The notes under the pieces were generated by a model that was given only the letters and a program-made list of their open reading frames with translations, was not told the DNA's origin and did not search any database. This document shows, piece by piece, positions 55,062-62,897 of a stretch of DNA of 64,000 nucleotides (positions are counted from its first letter, which is position 1; each line of letters opens with the position of its first letter). Source of the DNA: Bin87 sp965220095 (lineage in GTDB: Bacteria; Chloroflexota; Dehalococcoidia; Lucifugimonadales; UBA3495); NCBI GenBank assembly GCA_965220095.1, contig CBDCPD010000003.1, positions 248,001 through 312,000 on the forward strand, read 5' to 3'. A program made the position numbers and the translations under genes.

Positions 55062-56222
55062 GTGGCAACCGCTTCTGCACCAAAACGTCAGCCTCATGGT
55101 CATATGGTGACCGGTCTGGGTGGCTACTGCGCCTATGTACCGGCCTCGCTCCCACCGCCTCTGGCGTGGGATGACAGTCTGACGGTAACCCTTTCCTCCG
55201 CCGACCGGGCCATCGGCAGGCTCGCGGGCGAGGGACGGCGCTTGCCCAATCCTCACCTCCTGATCCGGCCCTTCGTCCGCAAGGAGGCTGTTCTGTCCAG
55301 CCGCATTGAGGGAACCCAGGCGACCCTTGGCGAGTTGCTGGCCGCCGAGGCCGGCGCGACCGTGGAGCGAAGTCCTGCCGACCTGCGCGAGGTGGGTAAT
55401 TACGTAGCGGCTTTGGAGTATGGTCTGGAACGGCTGAACACGCTGCCCCTGTCGCTGCGCCTAGTACGCGAGATGCACGAACGACTCATGCGGGGCGTTC
55501 GTGGCGACGTGGCTACACCGGGGGAGTTCCGGCGTAGCCAGAACTGGATCGGCCCGCCCGGATGTACGCTGAATGATGCCACCTATGTCCCGCCGCCAGT
55601 CTCGGAACTCATGCCCTGCCTAGATGCTTGGGAGCGGTTCCTGCATGACGACGCCCTGCCACCTCTGGTGCACGCTGCTCTGGCACATTCCCAGTTTGAG
55701 GCGATACACCCCTTCCTCGACGGGAATGGCCGCGTGGGACGGCTGCTCATTACGCTGCTGCTAGTCAAGCGGGATGTAATCTCCTCTCCTCTCCTCTACC
55801 TGAGTGCCTACTTTGAGGCCACTCGGGAAGAATACTACGCACGCCTCCTCGGAGTGACGGAGCGCGGCGAATGGGAAGAATGGCTCACCTATTTCCTGAG
55901 AGGTGTCGCTCTCCAGTCCCAGGACGCCGTAAACCGGATTCAGCGTATAGATGACCTGTTCTCCCAATGGAAGCGCGGTCTGGCTGGTGGACAGTCCCGA
56001 CTCCCAGAAAGGGCGCTCGACCTCTTCGCTGAGAACCCCTTCTGGACGGTGGGGGGTCTGAGTGCCCGACTGGAAGTGGCATTCACCACAGCCCAGCGCG
56101 CCATGGATCGCCTGGAGGCGGAGGGCATCGTCGCCCAGGTCGGAGCAGCACGGCGTAATCGAGTGTATCGCTCTGGAGCCATCCTTGACGTGTTGGAGGA
56201 GCCTCTGCGCCTCGCGGGTTAG
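55062..56222 (+). CDS. Fic-family protein (predicted AMP-transferase)
   Basis: The GTG start is preceded by AAGGGAT. The Fic motif HPFLDGNGRVGR is perfect (residues 216-227). An N-terminal inhibitory helix motif (SSRIEGTQ) makes it a class II, self-inhibited Fic protein. The C-terminal 70 residues are a winged helix (LDLFAENPFWTVGGLSARLEVAFTTAQRAMDRLEAEGIV). Fic enzymes transfer AMP or other phosphate groups to target proteins. The 386 residues are intact. It has its own transcription unit. Such proteins act as stand-alone toxins or regulators. Confidence 0.88.
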   Translation: MATASAPKRQPHGHMVTGLGGYCAYVPASLPPPLAWDDSLTVTLSSADRAIGRLAGEGRRLPNPHLLIRPFVRKEAVLSSRIEGTQATLGELLAAEAGATVERSPADLREVGNYVAALEYGLERLNTLPLSLRLVREMHERLMRGVRGDVATPGEFRRSQNWIGPPGCTLNDATYVPPPVSELMPCLDAWERFLHDDALPPLVHAALAHSQFEAIHPFLDGNGRVGRLLITLLLVKRDVISSPLLYLSAYFEATREEYYARLLGVTERGEWEEWLTYFLRGVALQSQDAVNRIQRIDDLFSQWKRGLAGGQSRLPERALDLFAENPFWTVGGLSARLEVAFTTAQRAMDRLEAEGIVAQVGAARRNRVYRSGAILDVLEEPLRLAG

Positions 56223-56389
56223 GTTTCGGCGAACACCAGTGGACCGGATACAGCCTTAGGAGGATCGCGTGATTAACTACTGATGATCAACGACAATCAG
56301 AAATGCCGTCGGCAAAAATAGTCGACACTACGTGTCGGTTCGCAGGGTCTTTGACCACCTTGAGAGCGCAGTGATTTGACTGATATCAG

Positions 56390-56635
56390 GTTACTGTTTG
56401 GCGGTCAATCACCTCCTGCAGAGCCCAGCAGGGCACGGTGTGGCGATAATCTCTCCCTGTAGCTGGTGCCTTCGATGTCGATTTGATAGCTGGCGTTGGC
56501 TAACCGGTCGAGGGCACTGTTGCCGAGGATGGGGTCATCAAACAGACCCAACCACTCGTCCACGGCCTGATTGCTGGTGATGACGAAGCTGGACGCTCGG
56601 TGTCGGATGAGGATGAGGTCATACAGATTCATTGC
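56390..56635 (-). pseudogene. istB fragment of another IS21-type element
   Basis: The minus strand reads YDLILIRHRASSFVITSNQAVDEWLGLFDDPILGNSALDRLANASYQIDIEGTSYRERL, the end of an IstB protein unlike the other two types here. It ends at a GGTCAATCACC motif that also occurs at about 52548. The N-terminal part is missing. Confidence 0.6.
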
Positions 56636-56813
56636 CTTATTGATGCTCCTTGTGGTTCGCCCAACAGCCGTTACGTAATGCAGCCCAACTTGTCCGCATC
56701 TACCTTTCGCTTGGCATCGCAGAGTTCATTGGCAACTCTGCCAATGCGCTCCTGGTCCGGCCCATTACTACGCTCACCACACGCGCCAGAATCAATCCAC
56801 AGTCATGAAAAAA
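56636..56813. other. Intergenic with dispersed repeat
   Basis: 56635-56680 is a diverged copy of the CTTATTGAT ... GTTACGTAA repeat. TTGGCA...TGCCAA near 56730 is a short hairpin. No gene. Confidence 0.4.
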
Positions 56814-56840
56814 TAGCAGACTTTAAGGCAAAGTCTACCA
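56814..56840 (-). terminator. Hairpin downstream of the RiPP operon
   Basis: AGACTTT (56818-56824) pairs with AAAGTCT (56830-56836), with partial pairing further out; AAAAAA just left of it gives a T-run on the minus strand. It lies about 80 bases past the last gene of the operon. An almost identical hairpin lies at 59256-59284. Confidence 0.55.
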
Positions 56841-56920
56841 TTGGAACACCGTATAGCATTCGCTCGGCATCGCTCAACGAATGGAAGACGTGTAGCCCTG
56901 GATGGTCTGGATGCGAATCT

Positions 56921-57535
56921 CTATCCCAATCTCAGGTACGCCAACACCAGAGCCACTATGATCAGGCCCGTCAACGAGATAGTGGCGTTACGGATTGCCC
57001 TGTACGCCACCGCTAGCTCAGTAACTTTTCGGTTGGTCGCCCATTCGTGTTGTTCGGTAACATAGATGATGTCGCTAATCTGCCTCTCTTTGTATTGAAT
57101 GAGGTCTTCGTCTTCGAGGGGCATTATGGTTTCCTTGCTTTGCCGTGCGTACCTAGACCGTTCCACCCCCCGGACTGTGGCACTCAGAGCGCAGGCCAAC
57201 TGGAGGATCCCGTACAAGATCAATCCTATCGCCGGCCAAGCCAATATCCGTTCTTGTGGGTTGCTCGTAGGCGTGAAGCCGGCCGCCCCGACCAATATGG
57301 CTATGGTTATTGTCGCCAATAACGACGTTATCCTGAAAAGAGACAAGAGCTTTCTATCAACAGCCACCATTCTGTTTTCAGCTTGTGGCATCCGTTGCAA
57401 CAACATTTCTTTGACCTCGTCTAAGAGGTCAGCGGACAATCCGAAAGGTCCGTCCAAGTAACCCGGCGGCTTATCTTGAGATCCGGTGGCGCGGGGCCAA
57501 ACGAAGTCTACAACGTTGTCTCTGAACCCGGTCAT
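56921..57535 (-). CDS. Membrane protein of the RiPP operon
   Basis: I chose ATG 57535 because it overlaps the ligase stop as ATGA; ATG 57547 is also in frame. The 204 residues have three likely membrane segments: LFRITSLLATITIAILVGAAGF, ILAWPAIGLILYGILQLACAL and, at the C-terminus, NATISLTGLIIVALVLAYL. The last two are separated by a charged 60-residue cytosolic stretch (RSRYARQSKETIMPLEDEDLIQYKERQ). The family is not recognised, and it is not an ABC transporter subunit. Its place in the operon suggests export of, immunity to, or an effector role for the modified peptides. Confidence 0.65.
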   Translation of the reverse strand: MTGFRDNVVDFVWPRATGSQDKPPGYLDGPFGLSADLLDEVKEMLLQRMPQAENRMVAVDRKLLSLFRITSLLATITIAILVGAAGFTPTSNPQERILAWPAIGLILYGILQLACALSATVRGVERSRYARQSKETIMPLEDEDLIQYKERQISDIIYVTEQHEWATNRKVTELAVAYRAIRNATISLTGLIIVALVLAYLRLG

Positions 57536-58485
57536 GACACGAGCCATTTAGCTATCGTCTCTGAGATAGGGAACCCCAGTTGATCTTCTAACCAAAGCCA
57601 TTCTCCGTTTGGATTGATCTCGAAGAACGTGTATTCTCCGTCGGCTGTGAGTGCGAGGTCGATCGCTCCGAATTCCAGCCCCAATCGTTCTACGAGGTTG
57701 ATGCACTGGATCTTCACGCGGTCAGGAAGTTCATGCAACCTATGCTCGATATCCGGGTCTTCTGTCGCTCGCCAGTCTGTCTCGCTGGACCGATGGGATT
57801 GGGACATGATTTCGGCGGCGAATATGTCGTGGCCTACCACCGTCACCCTGATATCCGATGCTTTGCGTACTTTTTCCTGAAATATAACTGGGGCTAATCT
57901 CAATGCATCCAAATCGTCGAGGTCGGAGCGCTCCAAGGAGGTGGTGAACATCGCTCTGTAGCCATCAGGGCTGTCGATATACCCCGAACTCACAGCTTTA
58001 GCAATAGGCACTAAGCTTTCTGTGAATGCGCGTGCCGCGAACTCGTCGTTGGTGACCATAGTTGGAGCCACGTGGAATCCTAATCCGATGGCGACCGAAA
58101 GTTGGTAAACCTTCCGTTCAGCGCGCCAAATCGCGGCCGGGTAACTCATCCAGCGGGAAGTCGGGATCGATAGAAGTGCGCCTTCCAAAAAAGCTCGAGA
58201 TTCGCGCCTGCAGAATTCGAGGTCGTATTGATCCAAGTATTCGGGGAGGGCTGCGTCGACATTTCGGCGATACCACGTCGATCGAATGTGCCTACTTTCG
58301 ACGGACCTATCTCCGTGTCTCAAGGTCAGACCTGAGGCTGGGTTGAATAACGCTTGTACCTCCAAGGGAAAACGGTCCGTATCCAGCCGGAAACTGGCAA
58401 CCCCAAGGCGCCTCAGAGCGTCAGAAACATGGTCAGCGGCCATGTCATAAGAAGCCGTCACTAGCAGCACAACGTCATCGGTCAT
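57532..58485 (-). CDS. ATP-grasp peptide ligase (microviridin MvdC/MvdD-like)
   Basis: ATG 58485 overlaps the third precursor gene by 11 bases. The 317 residues follow the graspetide ligase pattern: VLLVTASYDMAADHVSDALRRLG, STWYRRNV, the ATP-grasp lid region (VIFQEKVRKASDIRVTVVGHDIFAAEI) and the metal-binding end FFEINPNGEWLWLED (E289, N291). These enzymes activate side-chain carboxylates of a precursor peptide with ATP and form ester or amide crosslinks to Thr, Ser or Lys. Three PFLxxFA-type precursors lie directly upstream, so substrate and enzyme are matched. Confidence 0.88.
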   Translation of the reverse strand: MTDDVVLLVTASYDMAADHVSDALRRLGVASFRLDTDRFPLEVQALFNPASGLTLRHGDRSVESRHIRSTWYRRNVDAALPEYLDQYDLEFCRRESRAFLEGALLSIPTSRWMSYPAAIWRAERKVYQLSVAIGLGFHVAPTMVTNDEFAARAFTESLVPIAKAVSSGYIDSPDGYRAMFTTSLERSDLDDLDALRLAPVIFQEKVRKASDIRVTVVGHDIFAAEIMSQSHRSSETDWRATEDPDIEHRLHELPDRVKIQCINLVERLGLEFGAIDLALTADGEYTFFEINPNGEWLWLEDQLGFPISETIAKWLVS

Positions 58486-58630
58486 CAGTGGTTTCCCCGT
58501 TGACTCGAGTTTCCAAGGTCGGACGTGGGCGAGGAGTGGTATCTCCCGTTTTCGTCTGTTTTTGTGGCCGACTTTCGCGGGGAGTTGGATCTTTGGCAAA
58601 CCTAGTCAAAAATGGAACCTTAGTAGCCAT
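58475..58630 (-). CDS. RiPP precursor peptide 3
   Basis: 51 residues from ATG 58630, with GGAG 9 bases upstream. The leader is MATKVPFLTRFAKDP, where PFLTRFA corresponds to the PFFARFL recognition motif of microviridin leaders. A variable Gln/Lys/Arg-rich middle follows, then the C-terminal pattern TPRPRPT-LETRV-NGETTDDR. The Thr residues and the Glu/Asp cluster are candidate crosslink partners. It overlaps the ligase gene, so it is translationally coupled. Confidence 0.85.
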   Translation of the reverse strand: MATKVPFLTRFAKDPTPRESRPQKQTKTGDTTPRPRPTLETRVNGETTDDR

Positions 58631-58691
58631 AGCAGGTATCTCCGGTCCAGTAGCGGTAGCAGTTTCTTTGGCAAACACTGGAAACGTGGAA

Positions 58692-58871
58692 TCAATTGTC
58701 GTCGGTGGTCTCGCCACCAACCGCAGTTATGGTAGTAGGTCGCGGACGAGGGGTTTCCCTGGAGGCCACTGCTGAATCCAACATGGCCTCGCGATCGTCC
58801 GGTTGCGATGTTGCATCCTGGTCTATGGGCGCTCGCGCAAACCTAGCCAAGAACGGCTTTTTGGCGGTCAT
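58692..58871 (-). CDS. RiPP precursor peptide 2
   Basis: 59 residues from ATG 58871, with a GGGGGTAGG run directly upstream. The leader is MTAKKPFLARFARAP, the closest of the three to the microviridin PFFARFL motif. The middle is Asp/Ser-rich (IDQDATSQPDDREAMLDS), and the C-terminus is TPRPRPT-TITAV-GGETTDDN. The stop is 61 bases ahead of precursor 3. It is too short for most gene callers. Confidence 0.85.
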   Translation of the reverse strand: MTAKKPFLARFARAPIDQDATSQPDDREAMLDSAVASRETPRPRPTTITAVGGETTDDN

Positions 58872-58915
58872 CCTACCCCCTTGCGTTTTCCGGACACTTT
58901 GTATGGGGGCGCGAA

Positions 58916-59071
58916 TTAATTATCATCGGTGGTTTCGTGGCGTACCTCGGTCAACACCGTCGGCCTAGGACGGGGTGTCACGCCCGGGCACTGCGCCACC
59001 TGTGGTTGGTGGTTCTGTGCGGTGGGAGGCCTCCGGGCGAAATTCGTTAGGAATGGCTTTTTGTCGTTCAT
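58916..59071 (-). CDS. RiPP precursor peptide 1
   Basis: 51 residues from ATG 59071, preceded by AAGGTGG. The leader is MNDKKPFLTNFARRP. The middle is Gln/Asn-rich with a single Cys (AQNHQPQVAQCPG), and the C-terminus is TPRPRPT-VLTEV-RHETTDDN. It is the first gene of the operon and lies 44 bases ahead of precursor 2. The frame is open far upstream, but only this Met gives a peptide matching the other two. Confidence 0.83.
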   Translation of the reverse strand: MNDKKPFLTNFARRPPTAQNHQPQVAQCPGVTPRPRPTVLTEVRHETTDDN

Positions 59072-59255
59072 GTGGCCACCTTGATGTTTCTCGTTGAATG
59101 AACCACTCGTTCTTCCTGATGAGCGCTTACAGTCAATGTAGCATCCGAAACAACGTCGGGGAACCCTGCTGCTATCTTGAGAGCTGCCGGGTCGTCTATG
59201 CGACAGCAGTCGACGGGTTTTTGGACTAACTATTCGGCATACGTGCTGAACCAAA
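59072..59255 (-). promoter_or_regulatory. Probable promoter region of the RiPP operon
   Basis: 184 bases upstream of precursor 1 without a gene, bounded by the hairpin at 59256-59284. I cannot pick a single promoter with confidence. Confidence 0.35.
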
Positions 59256-59284
59256 ATGGCAGACTTTGAACGGAAGTCTGCCAT
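59256..59284 (-). terminator. Perfect 11-bp hairpin upstream of the RiPP operon
   Basis: ATGGCAGACTT (59256-59266) pairs exactly with AAGTCTGCCAT (59274-59284) around a 7-base loop; AAAA precedes it, giving T's on the minus strand. It would end the transcript of the HsdR-N gene. It is nearly the same sequence as the hairpin at 56814-56840, so the RiPP operon sits between two copies. Confidence 0.6.
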
Positions 59285-59395
59285 CGCCGGACTGACCGCG
59301 CGGGTTCCGACCCTGACCAACTTCGCCGATCCAACCATTTGGACCAGGGCCAACCTGGACATCCTGTGCAGCCTTAACTCCGCACTGGCTGACCT

Positions 59396-59926
59396 CTATG
59401 GTTTGGGCCTAGCCAAGTGTTCGTATAGCGTCCGCGAGGACTCATCAAGGCTGGTCCCCAACACGGAGACCGAGGTCGGTGTCCTATTTGCGAAGGCACT
59501 CCGGCCGGCCGGGTCGTAGATCCGCCAGTAGTTACCGTCTGTGAGGACAGCATAACCACCGCGCATCCGTGGGCGTGCGATGGCGTATTTCTCAAGTTGC
59601 TGCAACGGTTCACCGTCAAGAGCGGTCCGGAGTGCCTTGGCCTCAATGATGATGTAAGGTGCGATTTCGCGGGTGGCGATGTGCTCCATTTCGGCCGGAG
59701 TGTGCAAGGCGTAATCAACCCAACCCTCGCCATCAGGATATTTCCACTGTGGATGGCATTCTTTCGGCTCGTGGATATTCCAACCCAGCGCGATCAAGAT
59801 AGGGTCGATGAGGGCGTAGCGAGTGTGTTCCTCCAACCAATTGTTCAAATCAGGACCGAGGTCATCCCATTCCTGGATGCGACCGCGCACTTCAACGATC
59901 GCCTGCCTTACATCTCTGATACTCAT
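59396..59926 (-). CDS. HsdR-N type PD-(D/E)xK nuclease-like protein
   Basis: ATG 59926 has GGAGG 8 bases upstream. The 176 residues match the N-terminal nuclease domain of type I restriction R subunits: LNNWLEEHTRYALIDPILIALGWN, then GWVDYAL (D71), YIIIEAKAL (E95, K97), PLQQLEKYAI and VLTDGNYWRIYD. Here the domain stands alone without the helicase part. Such single-domain proteins occur in defence regions and may act as nucleases with other partners. It lies upstream of the RiPP operon and downstream of the BREX-like genes, all on one strand. Confidence 0.8.
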   Translation of the reverse strand: MSIRDVRQAIVEVRGRIQEWDDLGPDLNNWLEEHTRYALIDPILIALGWNIHEPKECHPQWKYPDGEGWVDYALHTPAEMEHIATREIAPYIIIEAKALRTALDGEPLQQLEKYAIARPRMRGGYAVLTDGNYWRIYDPAGRSAFANRTPTSVSVLGTSLDESSRTLYEHLARPKP

Positions 59927-60309
59927 GCTATCCCACCTCCAGAGGCAAATTTGAGCGGGCTGAGCCCGCACGATGAGAATGCCGGTGTCCGGACACAGCA
60001 TGCTATCACCGATCACGGACCCGCCTCTTGTCCTTCTTGGAAGAGCTCCGGTACCGGTCTTGCGGTGTTGCCAATGATTCTCGCTTCGCCATCTTGCCTA
60101 TGCTTCCACTCACGTAGCTTACCCATAAATTTTCGGTAACATTTCTCAATGAGGCAACAGGCTGGCAGGATCAATTGTCGTGAATCACCTGCCGGAAAGA
60201 CTACTGAAACGCCTTGGCGAACCCCATGTGGGCCTCCATCTTTCCAGCGGCCTACATCTTATTGATACCCGCGTTGGTTCGCGCAATAGGGTCATTACGT
60301 AAACGCGAT
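59927..60309. other. Intergenic with dispersed repeats
   Basis: 60150-60188 and 60258-60303 are copies of the two repeats seen at 54891 and 54821, in the opposite order. The second one abuts the point where the restriction-methylation fragment loses similarity. No gene is seen. Confidence 0.5.
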
Positions 60310-60590
60310 TGTGTTGCAAACCGTCCGCGTTCAGGTTCTACCCAACCCGCGGCTTCCCTTTCTACACGCGGCCGATTCGCATAGAGACCGAAGTTGGGAA
60401 GACCGGCGTCCTGATCGACCAGCTCCTGCGAGCAGAACACCTTGGGTCTCAGCGTCCCGCCCAACCCGTCCAGCAGGTTGGCCAGCGGCACGTACAGTGA
60501 ACGCTCATCAGTGGCACCGCCGGAACTGCGCACCAAGCGCAGGTCGGTGAAGTAGGCCTCGACGGCCTGTTTCAGTTTTCCATCCGGCAT
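60310..60590 (-). pseudogene. N-terminal fragment of a Type ISP-like restriction-modification enzyme
   Basis: From ATG 60590: KLKQAVEAYFTDLRLVRSSGGATDERSLYVPLANLLDGLGGTLRPKVFC, then DAGLPNFGLY. This is the typical start of large single-chain N6-adenine restriction-methylation enzymes, where DFGLY and the following VVEVK form the nuclease centre. Similarity ends after WVEPERG near 60324, just before the VEVK part, and a dispersed repeat begins. The methylase part of such an enzyme is at 43508-45835. The start lies 93 bases after the helicase stop, so it was probably the third gene of that operon. Confidence 0.72.
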
Positions 60591-60683
60591 ATCGTTCCAT
60601 TTACTCCAGCCGGTCAGCCCATCCCCACCATTCGCGGCCGTAGTTCGTTCATCATGGCCTCGACAGCGTTCTTCATGCGGTCC

Positions 60684-62897
60684 TCAGTCAAAGGCATCAT
60701 GGCCAATTATGCTCCGCGCCAACTGCGGGATCGCTTGGAGATCGACCAGGCTGCTGGTTGCATCTTCAAACAACAGGTCGGGGCTCAGATAACGGTGAAA
60801 CTTCTCCGACATCACGTTTTCAAGGCCCGCCAGCGATTCACCTGCCACGTCGTCCGGTGTCTGTCCGGCTATTGCCGCCAAGGCTGCTACCAGGGGTTGA
60901 CCCGAAGATTGGTCCTCCACTTCCAGGAAACCGTCGTGATCTACGGTCTTGAAACCCATGCTTTTGAGCTTTAGCGAAAGCGTGGATGTCTTAATCGTCC
61001 CCGTCCACGTAGCCACCAGGCGACCACTGTCCCCGGTGTGGCAGATGGACCGGCGATCAAGTCCCAGGCGGCGGAACTCGGTACGCGCATCTTCCAGCAA
61101 TTCGGCGCCGGTCGCATTGAGATAGAGCGGCATTCCCTTGCCGGAGAGCACTGCTTTCATCTTTCGTACTACCCCGTCATGGACCAGGCCACCGCTGCCG
61201 CCAAAGGGAGGAGGCGTACCCGCCCGATCGTGGGTGACCTCGATTACCTTCTCGCGGCTGTGCACCGCGATGATGCGCCAACGCCTTCCCGACAAGATAA
61301 TCGTCATGTCGGGTACGAAAACTCTGTCCGCCGGCAGCACGCCAATCTGCTTGCTGCCCAACAACACCCGGTAGTCCTCGGACGTTTGGAACACGGCGTA
61401 GAAACTATAGTGCTCCACCAGCTTTTCGCCCAGTGGTCCCAGAAGCAGGTTGCCGTCCGGCGCCTGCTCGACCAGCGCTATCTCGGCAGAGCCCATCTGC
61501 CTGAGCAGGCGGGTAAACTGTTCGGTGGACACCTTCCGGAACGGCCCCTGCCGGCAAAGAGTGTCGTAAAGCCGTTGTGCGCTCGCCCCTGCATGCTGAG
61601 CGATTACCGAGAGGACCTGGTGGGTAAGGGTGGACAGATGAAGGGCCTGAGGAGCCGGCGGCTCACACCACCGATCTCCCAGCAGCTCCACCATGGCCAC
61701 TGACCGCACCAGACCAAGGTGCAGGCGGTCCATGGGATGGGAAGCGGCATCCGTGCCTCGCTCAATGGAATACATCCGCAGGACCTTTGGTTGGCCCCTG
61801 CGGCCGGACCGTCCCAATCGCTGCCGGAGAGACGAGACGGAGAATGGCGGGCCGATCTGCGCCACGCAGTCGATGCCACCGATATCAATGCCCAGCTCCA
61901 GGGTTGAGGTGCAGATGACGGTCGCGGTTCTGCTCGATTTGAGGCGACGCTCCACGTCCAGCCGGTGCTCCCTGGACAGGCTGGCGTGATGGGGCAGGAA
62001 ATCCACCGGCACTTTCGCTTGTTCAGACATTTCCCGCAGGGCATCGGCGTACCACTCGACGTTCTCCCGAGAGCCGGCAAAGACGAGATTGGGAGTTCCC
62101 CGCAATCGTTCAAACAGGTGTTTGGCAACCGCTTTCTTTGACGCTTCACCATCTCCTTCAGCGCCAGTAACGTACCCGCGAACCTGGACCTTCAATTCAC
62201 CTCCGTCCACCTCGCTCTCCAGCAAGTCCACGGCATCGGGGTCGCCCGGCCGGAGGTACTCTTTCACCGTATCCATGTCGGCGAGGGTGGCCGACAACCC
62301 CACCCTCCGGATCCGACGTCCAACCGCCAACTCCAAGCGCGTGAGCAGCGACCGCAGGTGAATACCCCTTTCATTGTCCAGGAGGGCATGCAACTCGTCG
62401 ATGATGATTGCCCGAGCGCCGGCAAACAATGTCGGGATTTCCAACCCCCTCAGCACGAACAGCGCTTCCAGAGACTCCGGCGTGATCATCAACACGCCCC
62501 GCGGGTTTCTGCGGGCGCGAGATTTCACCCCTTGAGATATGTCGCCGTGCCAGGGATAGACCGGTAGCTCGGCTTGAGCGCAGAGCTCTTCCATCCGGCC
62601 CAGCTGATCGTTGATCAGCGCTCGGAGTGGCGCCACATACACCAGGTCGAACCCTCCCGGTCCAGGTTCAGTCAGGACCGACGAGATCAGCGGCAGGAAC
62701 GCGGCTTCCGTCTTGCCGCCTGCTGTGGGAGCGGCGATAACCAGGTCCCGGTCCCCCGTCAAGAGCGTTGTGATCGCACGCTCTTGGATGTCGCGCAGTT
62801 CAGTCCAGCCCTGGTCCCAGATCCAACGGCGTACCGGCTCAGCCAGCAGATCAAAGGCCGACGACGGGTTAGAGCTTGAATGAGGCGAGCCCATCAT
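60684..62897 (-). CDS. BrxHI-like DEAD/DEAH-box helicase (Lhr-like)
   Basis: 737 residues with SF2 motifs: Q region LRDIQERAI, Walker A AAPTAGGKTEAAFLP (about 55-69), TPESLEALF, II IIIDELHALL, III LSATLAD, and the C-terminal helicase part TSTLELGIDIGGIDCVAQIG with QRLGRSGRRGQ. It is close to the Lhr-like helicase (BrxHI) of BREX type 2 loci. Its start overlaps the end of the ATPase gene by 29 bases, so the two are coupled. It probably moves along DNA as part of a phage-defence complex. Confidence 0.82.
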   Translation of the reverse strand: MMGSPHSSSNPSSAFDLLAEPVRRWIWDQGWTELRDIQERAITTLLTGDRDLVIAAPTAGGKTEAAFLPLISSVLTEPGPGGFDLVYVAPLRALINDQLGRMEELCAQAELPVYPWHGDISQGVKSRARRNPRGVLMITPESLEALFVLRGLEIPTLFAGARAIIIDELHALLDNERGIHLRSLLTRLELAVGRRIRRVGLSATLADMDTVKEYLRPGDPDAVDLLESEVDGGELKVQVRGYVTGAEGDGEASKKAVAKHLFERLRGTPNLVFAGSRENVEWYADALREMSEQAKVPVDFLPHHASLSREHRLDVERRLKSSRTATVICTSTLELGIDIGGIDCVAQIGPPFSVSSLRQRLGRSGRRGQPKVLRMYSIERGTDAASHPMDRLHLGLVRSVAMVELLGDRWCEPPAPQALHLSTLTHQVLSVIAQHAGASAQRLYDTLCRQGPFRKVSTEQFTRLLRQMGSAEIALVEQAPDGNLLLGPLGEKLVEHYSFYAVFQTSEDYRVLLGSKQIGVLPADRVFVPDMTIILSGRRWRIIAVHSREKVIEVTHDRAGTPPPFGGSGGLVHDGVVRKMKAVLSGKGMPLYLNATGAELLEDARTEFRRLGLDRRSICHTGDSGRLVATWTGTIKTSTLSLKLKSMGFKTVDHDGFLEVEDQSSGQPLVAALAAIAGQTPDDVAGESLAGLENVMSEKFHRYLSPDLLFEDATSSLVDLQAIPQLARSIIGHDAFD

